A stretch of 7,881 nt of DNA from Methylobacter sp. (GCA_003158415.1 PMJA01000269.1:12269-20149), one strand, 5' to 3'. Numbered from the stretch's first letter, positions 1-6,477 are shown. The notes: generated by a model not told the origin, from the sequence alone. Numbers and translations are program-made.

Positions 1-488
1 TGAAAAGGTTTATTAACGCCTAGCGATTGTTTTAGATCAAATAACTGATCAAGTAATGCGGTATCAATGGGGTGTATGTCGTCGGTATGGTAGTCACGCA
101 GCAGATAATTTATTTCTTGCAGTGCGCCTTTAATATAATTGCCCTGCTCAAAATAAGTTAACTTTAATTTGTCGCCGGTGTGCGTATGTTCGAAAGACAG
201 CGTTTTATAGGCGGGCGTATGCAGATCCGATATTGGGGCAGGGGAACGGCTGCTAAAGAAGTTCGAATAGATAGATCGGGCGAGGCTGTGGCTTGGCCGT
301 TCATGCGGATGGTGGTGGCCGTGCCCGTGCCCCGCAGGATAAATAACGTGTCGGACGGCCGCCGTGGCAACGCCGGATCCGCTCATGGCCAGCAAAGACC
401 CGCAAGCCAGCTGTTTAAGAAACTTGCGTCTTGAGGCAATGGCGCTGTCTTCGTTAATCGTCGTTTTTTTAAATGGATGCTTGTTCAT
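1..488 (-). CDS. Tat-exported DUF882 (YcbK/MepK-like) peptidoglycan hydrolase, 3' end cut by window
   Basis: Reading frame open from ATG at 488 to the window edge; 162 residues are visible. Residues 19-25 read SRRKFLK, a full twin-arginine (Tat) motif, followed by a hydrophobic stretch and a probable cleavage site near residue 44. Residues 47-67 are histidine-rich, with seven His between 54 and 67. From about residue 95 the protein follows the DUF882 family (E. coli YcbK/MepK): a 'LSFEHTHTGDKLKLTYF' strand, then 'LLRDYHTDDIHPID' and 'LLDQLFDLKQSLG'. Known members are periplasmic, zinc-dependent relatives of M15 peptidases; MepK cleaves 3-3 (L,D) murein cross-links. The catalytic His/Asp residues would lie in the missing C-terminal part, so activity cannot be checked here. 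The start is supported by GGAGAG seven bases upstream of the ATG. The gene is divergent from the QEGLA protein gene. The family call is firm; the exact substrate is inference. Confidence 0.9.
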   Translation of the reverse strand, partial: MNKHPFKKTTINEDSAIASRRKFLKQLACGSLLAMSGSGVATAAVRHVIYPAGHGHGHHHPHERPSHSLARSIYSNFFSSRSPAPISDLHTPAYKTLSFEHTHTGDKLKLTYFEQGNYIKGALQEINYLLRDYHTDDIHPIDTALLDQLFDLKQSLGVNKPF

Positions 489-499
489 GTTTGATCTCT

Positions 500-512
500 C
501 CAACATTGTTGG
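500..512 (-). promoter_or_regulatory. Inverted repeat abutting the DUF882 ribosome-binding site
   Basis: The 5-bp arms CCAAC and GTTGG are separated by three bases. Read on the minus strand, the last two G of the hairpin are the first two G of the GGAGAG Shine-Dalgarno of the DUF882 gene. A small RNA hairpin or a protein-binding dyad here could affect translation. It is short, so chance cannot be excluded. Confidence 0.3.
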
Positions 513-516
513 GGCT

Positions 517-536
517 ATTTTGCGCCATTTTGCGCC
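517..536. repeat. 10-bp tandem repeat in the divergent intergenic region
   Basis: Two exact adjacent copies of ATTTTGCGCC, followed by a further ATT. The period is about one helical turn, so both copies would face the same side of the DNA. The repeat lies in the 5' leader or promoter of the DUF882 gene. It may be a regulator site or simply a small slippage repeat; nothing in the sequence decides between these. Confidence 0.5.
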
Positions 537-542
537 ATTAAG

Positions 543-561
543 TCTTAAAGTAATCTTAAGT
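543..561. promoter_or_regulatory. 11-bp-spaced direct repeat (TCTTAA-type), possible regulator site
   Basis: TCTTAAAG starts at 543 and TCTTAAGT starts at 554, exactly 11 bases later. Direct repeats spaced by about 11 bp are typical of OmpR/PhoB-type response-regulator boxes, but the half-site does not match the PhoB consensus I know. It lies upstream of the DUF882 gene, in the right area for an activator site. Functional assignment is speculative. Confidence 0.2.
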
Positions 562-634
562 GCGTTCAATTTTTTCTTGTGATATCAAATATAGCCTTTA
601 CAGCATTTAAAAGCAGCGGGTCTGTTTAATTGCT

Positions 635-643
635 TGATATACT
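635..643 (+). promoter_or_regulatory. Extended -10 promoter for the QEGLA protein gene
   Basis: TG-A-TATACT matches the extended -10 form (TGnTATAAT) in five of six core bases. No good -35 hexamer is present 16-18 bases upstream, which extended -10 promoters can tolerate. Transcription would start near 650, leaving a leader of about 66 bases to the ATG at 716. This makes the upstream in-frame GTG at 644 unlikely as a start. Confidence 0.45.
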
Positions 644-715
644 GTGCTTGGTTCTGCTATATCTATAAGCGCTAGTCGCCATACCAACGATACACAGCTA
701 ACGGATGACCTGGAC

Positions 716-2008
716 ATGACTAAAAAAATTGTTAAACCATCGACTTATCTAACTGAAGTTAAAGCGCTATCGGATAGGATTGTCAAAGCGCAACAACCGA
801 TCCGTATACTTGATGCCATCAAATGGGATGACGGTATCAAACAGGAGTTTTTTAAAACTAAATGCCAGAAACCGCCCGAAGTTACGACCGCTTATTATCA
901 AAACCGTCCGCTAGGTTTTGACCCCGACGAAAAAAAAACCGAGTTCTATCAGATTGAGCGTGATCTGGTGCGTAAACTGGGCCAACTCAATCCGCTCAGC
1001 GTTATCATGCGCCGGATTTGCCGCGAGTATCAGGATGTTGTGCGTATGCTTGAGGCCAGGGGAACGATGACTTTTTCCAATATTTCACAGGAACTGTACG
1101 GCTCCTCTCAAGATGTGTTCCATGTCGGCGACCCGACCATCGCCACTCTGGGAAGCATGATGGAAGCCACACTGTCCCAGCTCGTGCAGCTGGATTTCTT
1201 AGCCGAAGAAGCCAAGACGATCAATGCAAAAGACGCCGTAGCTATTCTTAACGAAAAAATAGAAAGCGTATTTCCAGGTGATGGGTTGCGCGCCATGATT
1301 AGCGACGGCATATTGGCCGATGCCGCTGCGGGTACCGATTACATCAAATTACGCGCGGATGCCTTATTTAATATGCGTGATCTGAGGGTGCTTGAAGTCC
1401 ATGAGATATGGGTGCATTTAGGTACGACCTTGAATGGCTTGGCTCAGCCTTACTGCACTTTTCTGGGCAAAGGGCCGCCTTCCGCGACGGTCACACAAGA
1501 AGGCTTGGCGGTGTTGATGGAGATATTAACCTTAAGTTCCACCCCCAACCGGCTCATGACCCTGATTAACCGGGTGCGCGCCATTACCTTGACGGAAGAA
1601 GGCGCGGATTTTATGGAGATATTTGCTTTTTTCAGAGACAAAGGGCTTGATGAGGAAGATAGCTACACCCTCAGTAGCCGGGTGTTTAGAGGCAGCAGTC
1701 CCGATGGCTTGCCGTTCACAAAAGACCTGACCTATATTAAAGGTTTCGTGTTGACTTATAATTTCATGCGTCTGGCGGTCAGCAAAGGCAAGCCGGATAG
1801 GATTCCCTTGCTGTTTTGCGGCAAGACCATGATTGAGGATATGAAAGTGCTGGTCGATTTGGTGGAGGAGGGCACAGTCATCGCCCCCCGCTTTCTGCCG
1901 CCGCAGTTCAGGGATCTGATGGGGCTTTCGTCCTGGCTGAGTTTTAGCCGCTTCATGTCATCGCTGAATTTCCGGCAGCTGGAGCAGGATTACGCGAATA
2001 TATTGTAA
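716..2008 (+). CDS. QEGLA-motif DUF1704 family putative metallopeptidase (TIGR02421-type)
   Basis: A 430-residue protein of the DUF1704 family, known in bacteria as the 'flavohemoglobin expression-modulating QEGLA motif protein' and in animals as the MATCAP tubulin carboxypeptidases. Visible motifs are HEIWVH at residues 229-234 (HExxxH, two zinc ligands and the catalytic Glu), VTQEGLAVLMEI at 259-270 (the QEGLA Glu is the likely third ligand) and the conserved VFRG...PFTKDLTYIKG block at 323-343. There is no signal peptide or membrane segment, so it is probably cytosolic. The frame is open back to a GTG at 644, but the ATG at 716 (MTKKIVKPSTYL) is preferred because the likely promoter at 635-643 would start transcription downstream of that GTG. 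No strong Shine-Dalgarno is seen. The gene is single, divergent from DUF882 and convergent with the porin gene. The bacterial substrate is unknown to me. Confidence 0.9.
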   Translation: MTKKIVKPSTYLTEVKALSDRIVKAQQPIRILDAIKWDDGIKQEFFKTKCQKPPEVTTAYYQNRPLGFDPDEKKTEFYQIERDLVRKLGQLNPLSVIMRRICREYQDVVRMLEARGTMTFSNISQELYGSSQDVFHVGDPTIATLGSMMEATLSQLVQLDFLAEEAKTINAKDAVAILNEKIESVFPGDGLRAMISDGILADAAAGTDYIKLRADALFNMRDLRVLEVHEIWVHLGTTLNGLAQPYCTFLGKGPPSATVTQEGLAVLMEILTLSSTPNRLMTLINRVRAITLTEEGADFMEIFAFFRDKGLDEEDSYTLSSRVFRGSSPDGLPFTKDLTYIKGFVLTYNFMRLAVSKGKPDRIPLLFCGKTMIEDMKVLVDLVEEGTVIAPRFLPPQFRDLMGLSSWLSFSRFMSSLNFRQLEQDYANIL

Positions 2009-2026
2009 ATAGGCTGTTTTTTTATG

Positions 2027-2050
2027 TCGTGATTTTCGTGTCTTTCGTGG
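2027..2050 (-). repeat. CACGAA-type intergenic repeat, three 9-bp units
   Basis: On the minus strand the unit CACGAAAGA, then CACGAAAAT, then CACGA, repeats with an exact 9-base period (CGTG on the plus strand at 2028, 2037 and 2046). It lies in the 113-base convergent gap (2009-2121) between the QEGLA gene and the porin gene. Related units occur at 6377-6392 and 6443-6458. Strings of this kind are familiar as dispersed intergenic repeats in many bacterial genomes. The rest of the gap is T-rich with no convincing GC-rich terminator hairpin. Confidence 0.6.
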
Positions 2051-2121
2051 ACAAACTGCTTTTTTGGGTTTATAGCATAATCCGTTCGATTGTTGCTTTC
2101 CAATAACATCAATAGCGCTGT

Positions 2122-3585
2122 TTAAAGCTCGACATGCACCCTGACGCCGTAAATGTTCACTGGGCCGCGATCTGCGTTATAGCCGGGATTAGCTAAATGT
2201 TGATAATCGGCGGATACCCAGGTCGATTTCATGACATGGCATTGGTAGTAAAGGTCGACCACCTGTTCCGGTTTGTAAGTGATCGCGCCGTCGCCGAGAA
2301 AACCGTCTATGCCGCCCCTATTGAGATAAGTGACGTGTGATGCGGAAAGAAAACTGGCGGCATAACCCAAACCTGCCGTATCTTTTTCCCGTCCCCAACG
2401 ACCGCCTTTCATAATAGCGCCTAGCGAGAGCGAGTCGTCGGCGGTCTGGTAGTTGTACACTTCGGTGAGTCCGTCCGTCCACATGCCTCTGAAAAATACG
2501 CCTATATCTTCTGTAACGCTTTGTTCTATATTGATGCCTGCCCCTATTTTGGTGTTGGTGGTTCTAGCCCAGCAAAGATCGGGCGCATTGGCATTGGGAT
2601 TGCCGTAATTCGCGGTCGTGCAAGTGGTTCCATTCATGTTAGGGTTGGCCTCAAATAGCTTAGTCGCGTCACTAAACTTGCCCGTGTCGGCACGGTTCCT
2701 GTAGACCAACAGCCTGACCGCCCCTGACCGCTCATTAATAACATGCTTATGCTCGACTTCTATCTGATCCCCATAATGCTCAAAAATATTGTAATCCATG
2801 TTGATCACGTTTGGACTGACAGGGATAGCAAATCGACCCGCACGTAAGGCCCAGTTATCATAATATAATTCGGTCGCCAGCCCCTGGCTAAAGCCCCGTG
2901 CGTCGGCGGCAAAATCGTAGGCGCCATTGGCCATAAAGGCCATATTAAAAAATTGATGGCGTAGATCGCCCGCATAGATATTTTTATCGAATATATCGAT
3001 AACGCTAAGCCTGCCTGCGGAAACAACAAGGCGACGGCTGGTTACAGTACCCGCTAATTGCATAGGCGCTGAGGCAATGTCAATGGTCGTTCCTCCGAGT
3101 GCAATCGTTTGTTTGAAATAGGCTCTAGACGTATACCAGATCGCGCTTTCCGAGCCTGTTTTTTGCAGCTCAAAATCCGGAATACTACCACCGACACCCT
3201 TTAAATTGGAAAGCGGCGATTCGGCTATCATTTCCGGCGAATAATAAAATTCTCCGCCTTTCCAGCCTTTAAAGCCCAAATAAGGCGTAACCGTTCCGGT
3301 AAAGCTGTTATCGGCTTTATTGGTTAATGAATTGGGCGTACCGTTTAAATTAGTGTAAGCCGCTGGAAAAGCGGGTTGCCATTGCGAAATAAAAGTTCCC
3401 TGTGCATAGATATTCCAGCGCTCATTTTTCATGTCATGCAAGCCAAGATCGGACAATGTTCTCATTAGCGAGATTTCGTCACTGTCATTTAGTTCCGGGT
3501 AATTGGCTTCATCAGCATTAGCTGTAGCAACAAAGAATGTGGCGCACAATAATAGGATTTTTGAAGTTCTCATCCTGTTTAACAT
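2122..3585 (-). CDS. OprB-family outer-membrane porin
   Basis: A 487-residue protein, if started at the ATG at 3585. It begins MLNRMRTSKILLLCATFFVA and ends its signal peptide at about ATANA|DEA (residues 24/25). OprB family features are the early strand 'WNIYAQGTFISQWQPAFPAAY' (57-77), 'YLGFKGWKGGEFYYSPEM' (102-119), many alternating amphipathic strands, and the C-terminal signature NPGYNADRGPVNIYGVRVH (466-484). OprB proteins are beta-barrel porins known for carbohydrate uptake, but many homologues have no proven substrate. The last residue is Leu rather than the usual Phe. The frame is open back to a GTG at 3651, which the likely promoter at 3625-3653 makes improbable. An alternative start is the ATG at 3573, and GAGGG at 3599-3603 is rather far from either. 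It follows the cobW gene in the same direction, so some readthrough from the cobalamin genes is possible. A role in cobalt or corrinoid passage is only a guess. Confidence 0.85.
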   Translation of the reverse strand: MLNRMRTSKILLLCATFFVATANADEANYPELNDSDEISLMRTLSDLGLHDMKNERWNIYAQGTFISQWQPAFPAAYTNLNGTPNSLTNKADNSFTGTVTPYLGFKGWKGGEFYYSPEMIAESPLSNLKGVGGSIPDFELQKTGSESAIWYTSRAYFKQTIALGGTTIDIASAPMQLAGTVTSRRLVVSAGRLSVIDIFDKNIYAGDLRHQFFNMAFMANGAYDFAADARGFSQGLATELYYDNWALRAGRFAIPVSPNVINMDYNIFEHYGDQIEVEHKHVINERSGAVRLLVYRNRADTGKFSDATKLFEANPNMNGTTCTTANYGNPNANAPDLCWARTTNTKIGAGINIEQSVTEDIGVFFRGMWTDGLTEVYNYQTADDSLSLGAIMKGGRWGREKDTAGLGYAASFLSASHVTYLNRGGIDGFLGDGAITYKPEQVVDLYYQCHVMKSTWVSADYQHLANPGYNADRGPVNIYGVRVHVEL

Positions 3586-3624
3586 TGGGTCTGATAATCC
3601 CTCATGAACAGCAAAGTAGTATCG

Positions 3625-3653
3625 ATTATATATGCGCCAATATCTAAACACAA
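3625..3653 (-). promoter_or_regulatory. Likely promoter of the porin gene
   Basis: On the minus strand TTGTGT (3653-3648) is followed, after a 17-base spacer, by a perfect TATAAT (3630-3625). Transcription would start near 3618, giving a 33-45 base leader to the ATGs at 3585 or 3573. The element sits just after the cobW stop codon, so the porin can be expressed independently of the cobalamin genes. Confidence 0.45.
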
Positions 3654-3680
3654 ATCATTCTCAATCAATATAGTATAGTT

Positions 3681-4796
3681 TTATTGCCACTGCGTTTCCG
3701 TCAACCGCGACAACAGCGCTGCCACCTTTTTTCTGTCCAGATGATAACCGATAAAAACAATTTCGGACGCCTGCGCCGGTTTTTTGGACGTATAGTCGCT
3801 GATGACCATGCGGGTGCGCACTCCTTGCACGAGCAGGGCGTCTTCTTTATTGCCGGTCAGGATAAAACCTTTGATGCGTAACAAAGGTTCCGCCTTGGCG
3901 GTTTCGGTGAGCGCTGTTTTCAGCGCTTCCGGCTGTTGCGGGTCGGGGCTGCGCAGCACGAACGATAACCAGCCGGGATCTTGTTCATGAAAATGCTTAT
4001 GCGTCGCCAGACCGTGGCTGTGCTTTGCCAGGCCGGAATGCGCATGACCGTCAACCAGGCCTTGATTGCTTAGAGGTCGGGCGTTGTCGGTCGGCATGGA
4101 CGCTATCGGTGTAAAGCGGTGACCCTGCGCGGGCAGGGTCGGTTGATGCAGCCGCAAGCCTAGAGCCAGACGGCTGTCCAGTTTCGCCTGATACGCCAGT
4201 TCCAGAAAACGCACTTTGGGCGCTCGCGCCCGGACGCGCGTTTCGGCGGCCAGCAGCGCATCGTCATCCAGATCGTCGATTTTATTTAAGACCACGACAT
4301 CGGCATATTCCAGTTGCTGCTCAAACAGGTCGGCTACCGCCGCTTGCGGGCCGGTTTGCGCTGGATCTCCATCGAACTCATCGACCAGCAACAACGGCGT
4401 ATCAACTACGGCCAAGGTGGCGTCCAGTATGAAGTGCTGCGCCAATTCCGGCGTTTGCAACAGTTCCATCACCGCCGTCGGCAAAGCCAAGCCGGAGGTT
4501 TCAACCAGGACATGGTCGACTTGCGCGCGGCGTTCAGCAATCGCCAGCAAAGTCGGCACAAAGCGTTCGTCGTCGCCGTAAGCAATCAGGCCGTAAGGGA
4601 AGTCGTGTATGCATATATGCGCGTCGCCATCGGCGCTGTCGCGCATCAACACGCCGTCGATGGCGACCTCGCCAAACTCGTTGATCAACAAGGCAAGACG
4701 CCTATTTTGTCTGGCTTTAATTAGATTACCCAGCAAGGTCGTTTTACCGGAGCCTAGAAAACCGGTGACGATGGTAACGGGGATCAAGTCATTCAT
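3681..4796 (-). CDS. cobW: CobW-family (COG0523) GTPase, cysteine-less at the usual metal site
   Basis: A 371-residue G3E-family P-loop GTPase. Motifs: Walker A GFLGSGKTT (12-20), INEFGEVAIDG (38-48), ETSGLALP (99-106), NKID (171-174) and a CobW C-terminal domain from about 275 (RIKGF, later IVFIGYHLD). CobW proteins are metallochaperones; those in cobalamin operons are thought to deliver cobalt to the cobaltochelatase. The family's metal-binding NGCICC motif aligns without gaps to YGLIAY at 68-73, so all three Cys are replaced. Just before it is HICIH (60-64), and a linker at 251-270 holds seven His in HxH pairs. The ATG at 4796 overlaps the cobK stop by four bases (ATGA), and no clear Shine-Dalgarno is seen, so translational coupling is likely. 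The in-frame ATG at 4811 is less likely for this reason. Family and operon role are well supported; metal specificity is open. Confidence 0.92.
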   Translation of the reverse strand: MNDLIPVTIVTGFLGSGKTTLLGNLIKARQNRRLALLINEFGEVAIDGVLMRDSADGDAHICIHDFPYGLIAYGDDERFVPTLLAIAERRAQVDHVLVETSGLALPTAVMELLQTPELAQHFILDATLAVVDTPLLLVDEFDGDPAQTGPQAAVADLFEQQLEYADVVVLNKIDDLDDDALLAAETRVRARAPKVRFLELAYQAKLDSRLALGLRLHQPTLPAQGHRFTPIASMPTDNARPLSNQGLVDGHAHSGLAKHSHGLATHKHFHEQDPGWLSFVLRSPDPQQPEALKTALTETAKAEPLLRIKGFILTGNKEDALLVQGVRTRMVISDYTSKKPAQASEIVFIGYHLDRKKVAALLSRLTETQWQ

Positions 4797-6343
4797 GCAG
4801 AGTGCGGCCATGTTTGTACGTGCTGTAATACGGCGTCGAACGTCGACGTCATCAGCGGGTAGGCTAGTTGCGGACGCTTAATGACCAGCAATGGAATAGC
4901 CAGCGCCTGGGTCGCGGTGACTTTAGCCTGATAGCCGCCGACATCGCCGGAATCCTTGGTGACGACGCAATCGATCTTCCAATCGCGCCACAATGCCTCA
5001 TTAAACGCCTGCGAAAACGGCCCCTGCATGGCGCAAATATGGCTGCGCGGTATTCCTAAATCGATGGCGCGTTGGATGAACTCCGGTTCCGGCGTCACGC
5101 GTACAAACCATTCGACCGCATCCGCGCCGGGCGCTTTAATAAAGGTTGCTAAGTCCTTGGAGCCGGTGGACAGAAAGATGCGTTTGCCCAAGGTTATAGC
5201 TTGCTCAGAGGCCTGTTCCAAGGAATTGCATAACAATCCGGTATCGGGCGTATAGGAACTGGCCCGTTCATAACGCAAATAGGGTAGGCCCAAGCTTTGC
5301 GACAAGCCCATCAATTGTTCCGACATCAGGCTGGCGTAAGGATGGGTCGCGTCGATCAAACCTTGAGCCCGGTGTTGCTGCAAGGACTGTTTACGCGCTT
5401 CCACGCCGGATTGTCCCGCCCAGACGGTCACGCCGGGGCAGTCCTGGGCCGCCAGCTCTCCGCCATAGCCGGTAGCTGTGGAGACCACGACCGGATAGCC
5501 TTGCGCGGCCAATGTTCTGGCGAGCGCATTGCCGTCGCTGGTGCCTGAAAATATCCACAGCGCATCTTTGGGCACGGCCTGCGCTGCCGACGCTGCGACG
5601 GCAGGCGATTCCCAGGCGTTATAGCCGCGCGGCGTATAGATAAACTGTCGTTTACGCTGGGTAAATCGGTTGCCGATCACGATGGTGGTGAGCATATCAA
5701 ACTGCAAGGACGGCAGATCTTCCAAATGATGGATGCTGACTTCCTGGCCGGGCCGGTAAGCGTTACGCACCACGCCGCACAATGTTTTCGGCGACTTGGC
5801 TGCCAGCATGATCGCCAAAATGCGATACACGCCTTGCGCACGGCCTGCACTTTGCACGTTATACAGCACGCAGGCCAGATCGGCTGCCGCGATATGCTGG
5901 GCGCGCTGTTCTATCCAATCCCACGGGCATAATAAATCCGACAGACTCAGCGTGGCGAAGTCGTGCGACAATGGCGATCCCAAAAGCGAGGCACAGGCAT
6001 TGGCGGAGGTGATGCCGGGGATGACGTTGACAGCGTATTCGTCATCGTCGCGCATTTCATCGAAAGCCAGTGCCGCCATCGCATAAATGCCTATGTCGCC
6101 GCTGGAAATCAACGCCACTTTCGCGCCGCTACGCGCTTTTTCTATCGCCAGCAAGGCGCGTTCGCGCTCCTGCGTCAGCGGCGGCATGTGGATTTCCTTA
6201 TCCTTGATCCACGGCTCTATCCAGCGCAAATACAGTTCATAGCCGACGATGACGTCGCTGTCTAGTAGCGCTGTTACTGCGCGGGGGACGATCAAATCGG
6301 CAAAGCCTGGGCCTACTGAAACTAAATTTAATACACCTTTCAT
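4793..6343 (-). CDS. cobJ-cobK: Fused precorrin-3B C17-methyltransferase and precorrin-6A reductase (CobJ/CbiH-CobK/CbiJ)
   Basis: A 516-residue bifunctional cytosolic enzyme. Residues 1-240 are a tetrapyrrole methylase: VSVGPGFADLIVPRA (8-22), SSGDIGIYAMA (80-90), VIPGITSANACASLLGSPLSHDF (107-129), SLSDLLCPW (133-141) and YNVQSAGR (161-168). This is the CobJ/CbiH signature, the SAM-dependent C17 methylation with ring contraction. After a linker at about 240-261, residues 262-516 match CobK/CbiJ, the NADPH-dependent reductase of (cobalt-)precorrin-6A: IFSGTSDGNALA (264-275), DATHPYA (331-337), STGSKDL (392-398), AMQGPFSQAFNEAL (438-451) and VTKDSGDVGGYQAK (461-474). The start ATG at 6343 is preferred because it begins the methylase fold exactly (MKGVLNLVSVGPG) and has AGGGG about 11 bases upstream. 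The frame is open to 6571, but that part is non-family sequence overlapping cbiG. The two activities are two or more steps apart in the pathway. Confidence 0.93.
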   Translation of the reverse strand: MKGVLNLVSVGPGFADLIVPRAVTALLDSDVIVGYELYLRWIEPWIKDKEIHMPPLTQERERALLAIEKARSGAKVALISSGDIGIYAMAALAFDEMRDDDEYAVNVIPGITSANACASLLGSPLSHDFATLSLSDLLCPWDWIEQRAQHIAAADLACVLYNVQSAGRAQGVYRILAIMLAAKSPKTLCGVVRNAYRPGQEVSIHHLEDLPSLQFDMLTTIVIGNRFTQRKRQFIYTPRGYNAWESPAVAASAAQAVPKDALWIFSGTSDGNALARTLAAQGYPVVVSTATGYGGELAAQDCPGVTVWAGQSGVEARKQSLQQHRAQGLIDATHPYASLMSEQLMGLSQSLGLPYLRYERASSYTPDTGLLCNSLEQASEQAITLGKRIFLSTGSKDLATFIKAPGADAVEWFVRVTPEPEFIQRAIDLGIPRSHICAMQGPFSQAFNEALWRDWKIDCVVTKDSGDVGGYQAKVTATQALAIPLLVIKRPQLAYPLMTSTFDAVLQHVQTWPHSA

Positions 6344-6362
6344 GTTGTTATTAACCCCTATT

Positions 6363-6391
6363 ATTATATTTTTTACCACGAAAAACATGAA
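6363..6391 (-). promoter_or_regulatory. Weak candidate internal promoter for cobJ-cobK
   Basis: On the minus strand a perfect TATAAT (6368-6363) lies 17 bases after a poor -35 (TTCATG, 6391-6386). It would give a very short leader of about 13 bases before the ATG at 6343. The stretch is AT-rich, so a chance TATAAT is quite possible. Confidence 0.2.
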
Positions 6392-6392
6392 G
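6377..6392 (+). repeat. CACGAA-type repeat, copy in the cbiG-cobJ gap
   Basis: CACGAAAAACATGAAG is two units of the 9-bp-period repeat also seen at 6443-6458 (same orientation) and 2027-2050 (opposite orientation). With its preceding AC it matches the 6443 copy at 14 of 18 positions. It lies in the 119-base gap between cbiG and cobJ-cobK. Confidence 0.5.
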
Positions 6393-6397
6393 CCAGA

Positions 6398-6416
6398 TGT
6401 TCCTGTGCCGGGAACA
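6398..6416 (-). promoter_or_regulatory. Inverted repeat (hairpin) in the cobJ-cobK leader
   Basis: The perfect 6-bp arms TGTTCC and GGAACA are separated by seven bases. In the RNA this would form a hairpin about 55 bases before the cobJ-cobK start. There is no U-run after it on the minus strand, so it is not a normal terminator. It could be a processing or stabilising hairpin inside the operon message, or part of the surrounding repeat debris. Confidence 0.35.
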
Positions 6417-6442
6417 ACGCTTTTTTGGACAACTATACTCAC

Positions 6443-6477
6443 CACGAAGGACGCGAAGCTAATTATTTTTCTTCGTG
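6443..6477. repeat. CACGAA-type repeat with inverted arm overlapping the cbiG stop
   Basis: CACGAAGGACGCGAAG (6443-6458) is a second gap copy of the 9-bp-period repeat. Its first seven bases, CACGAAG, are exactly inverted as CTTCGTG at 6471-6477, which lies within the last codons of cbiG (stop at 6463-6465). A 7-bp stem with a 21-base loop could therefore form across the cbiG stop. The C-terminal HEEK of CbiG may be repeat-derived. Confidence 0.45.

Noticed and set aside
180..582. Plus-strand small frames opposite and upstream of the DUF882 gene
   Set aside because: They overlap the well-supported minus-strand Tat protein, or have no ribosome-binding site or recognisable features.
644..715. 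N-terminal extension of the QEGLA protein from a GTG at 644
   Set aside because: The extra 24 residues are not family-like, and the GTG falls on the likely promoter, upstream of the expected transcription start.
2009..2121. Bidirectional terminator between the QEGLA and porin genes
   Set aside because: There are T-runs but no convincing GC-rich stem before them on either strand; the main structure is the CACGAA repeat.
3655..3680. Fur-like or Zur-like operator upstream of the porin
   Set aside because: On the minus strand a GAGAATGATT stretch and a TATA-C-TATA core resemble Fur and Zur boxes, but matches are only about half to two thirds of the consensus in AT-rich DNA.
3586..3680. Cobalamin riboswitch before the porin
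   Set aside because: The gap is too short for the roughly 200-base fold and I see no B12-box-like sequence in it.
4216..4724. Plus-strand reading frames opposite cobW
   Set aside because: Serine/arginine- or glutamine-rich shadow translations antisense to a well-supported gene, without motifs or ribosome-binding sites.
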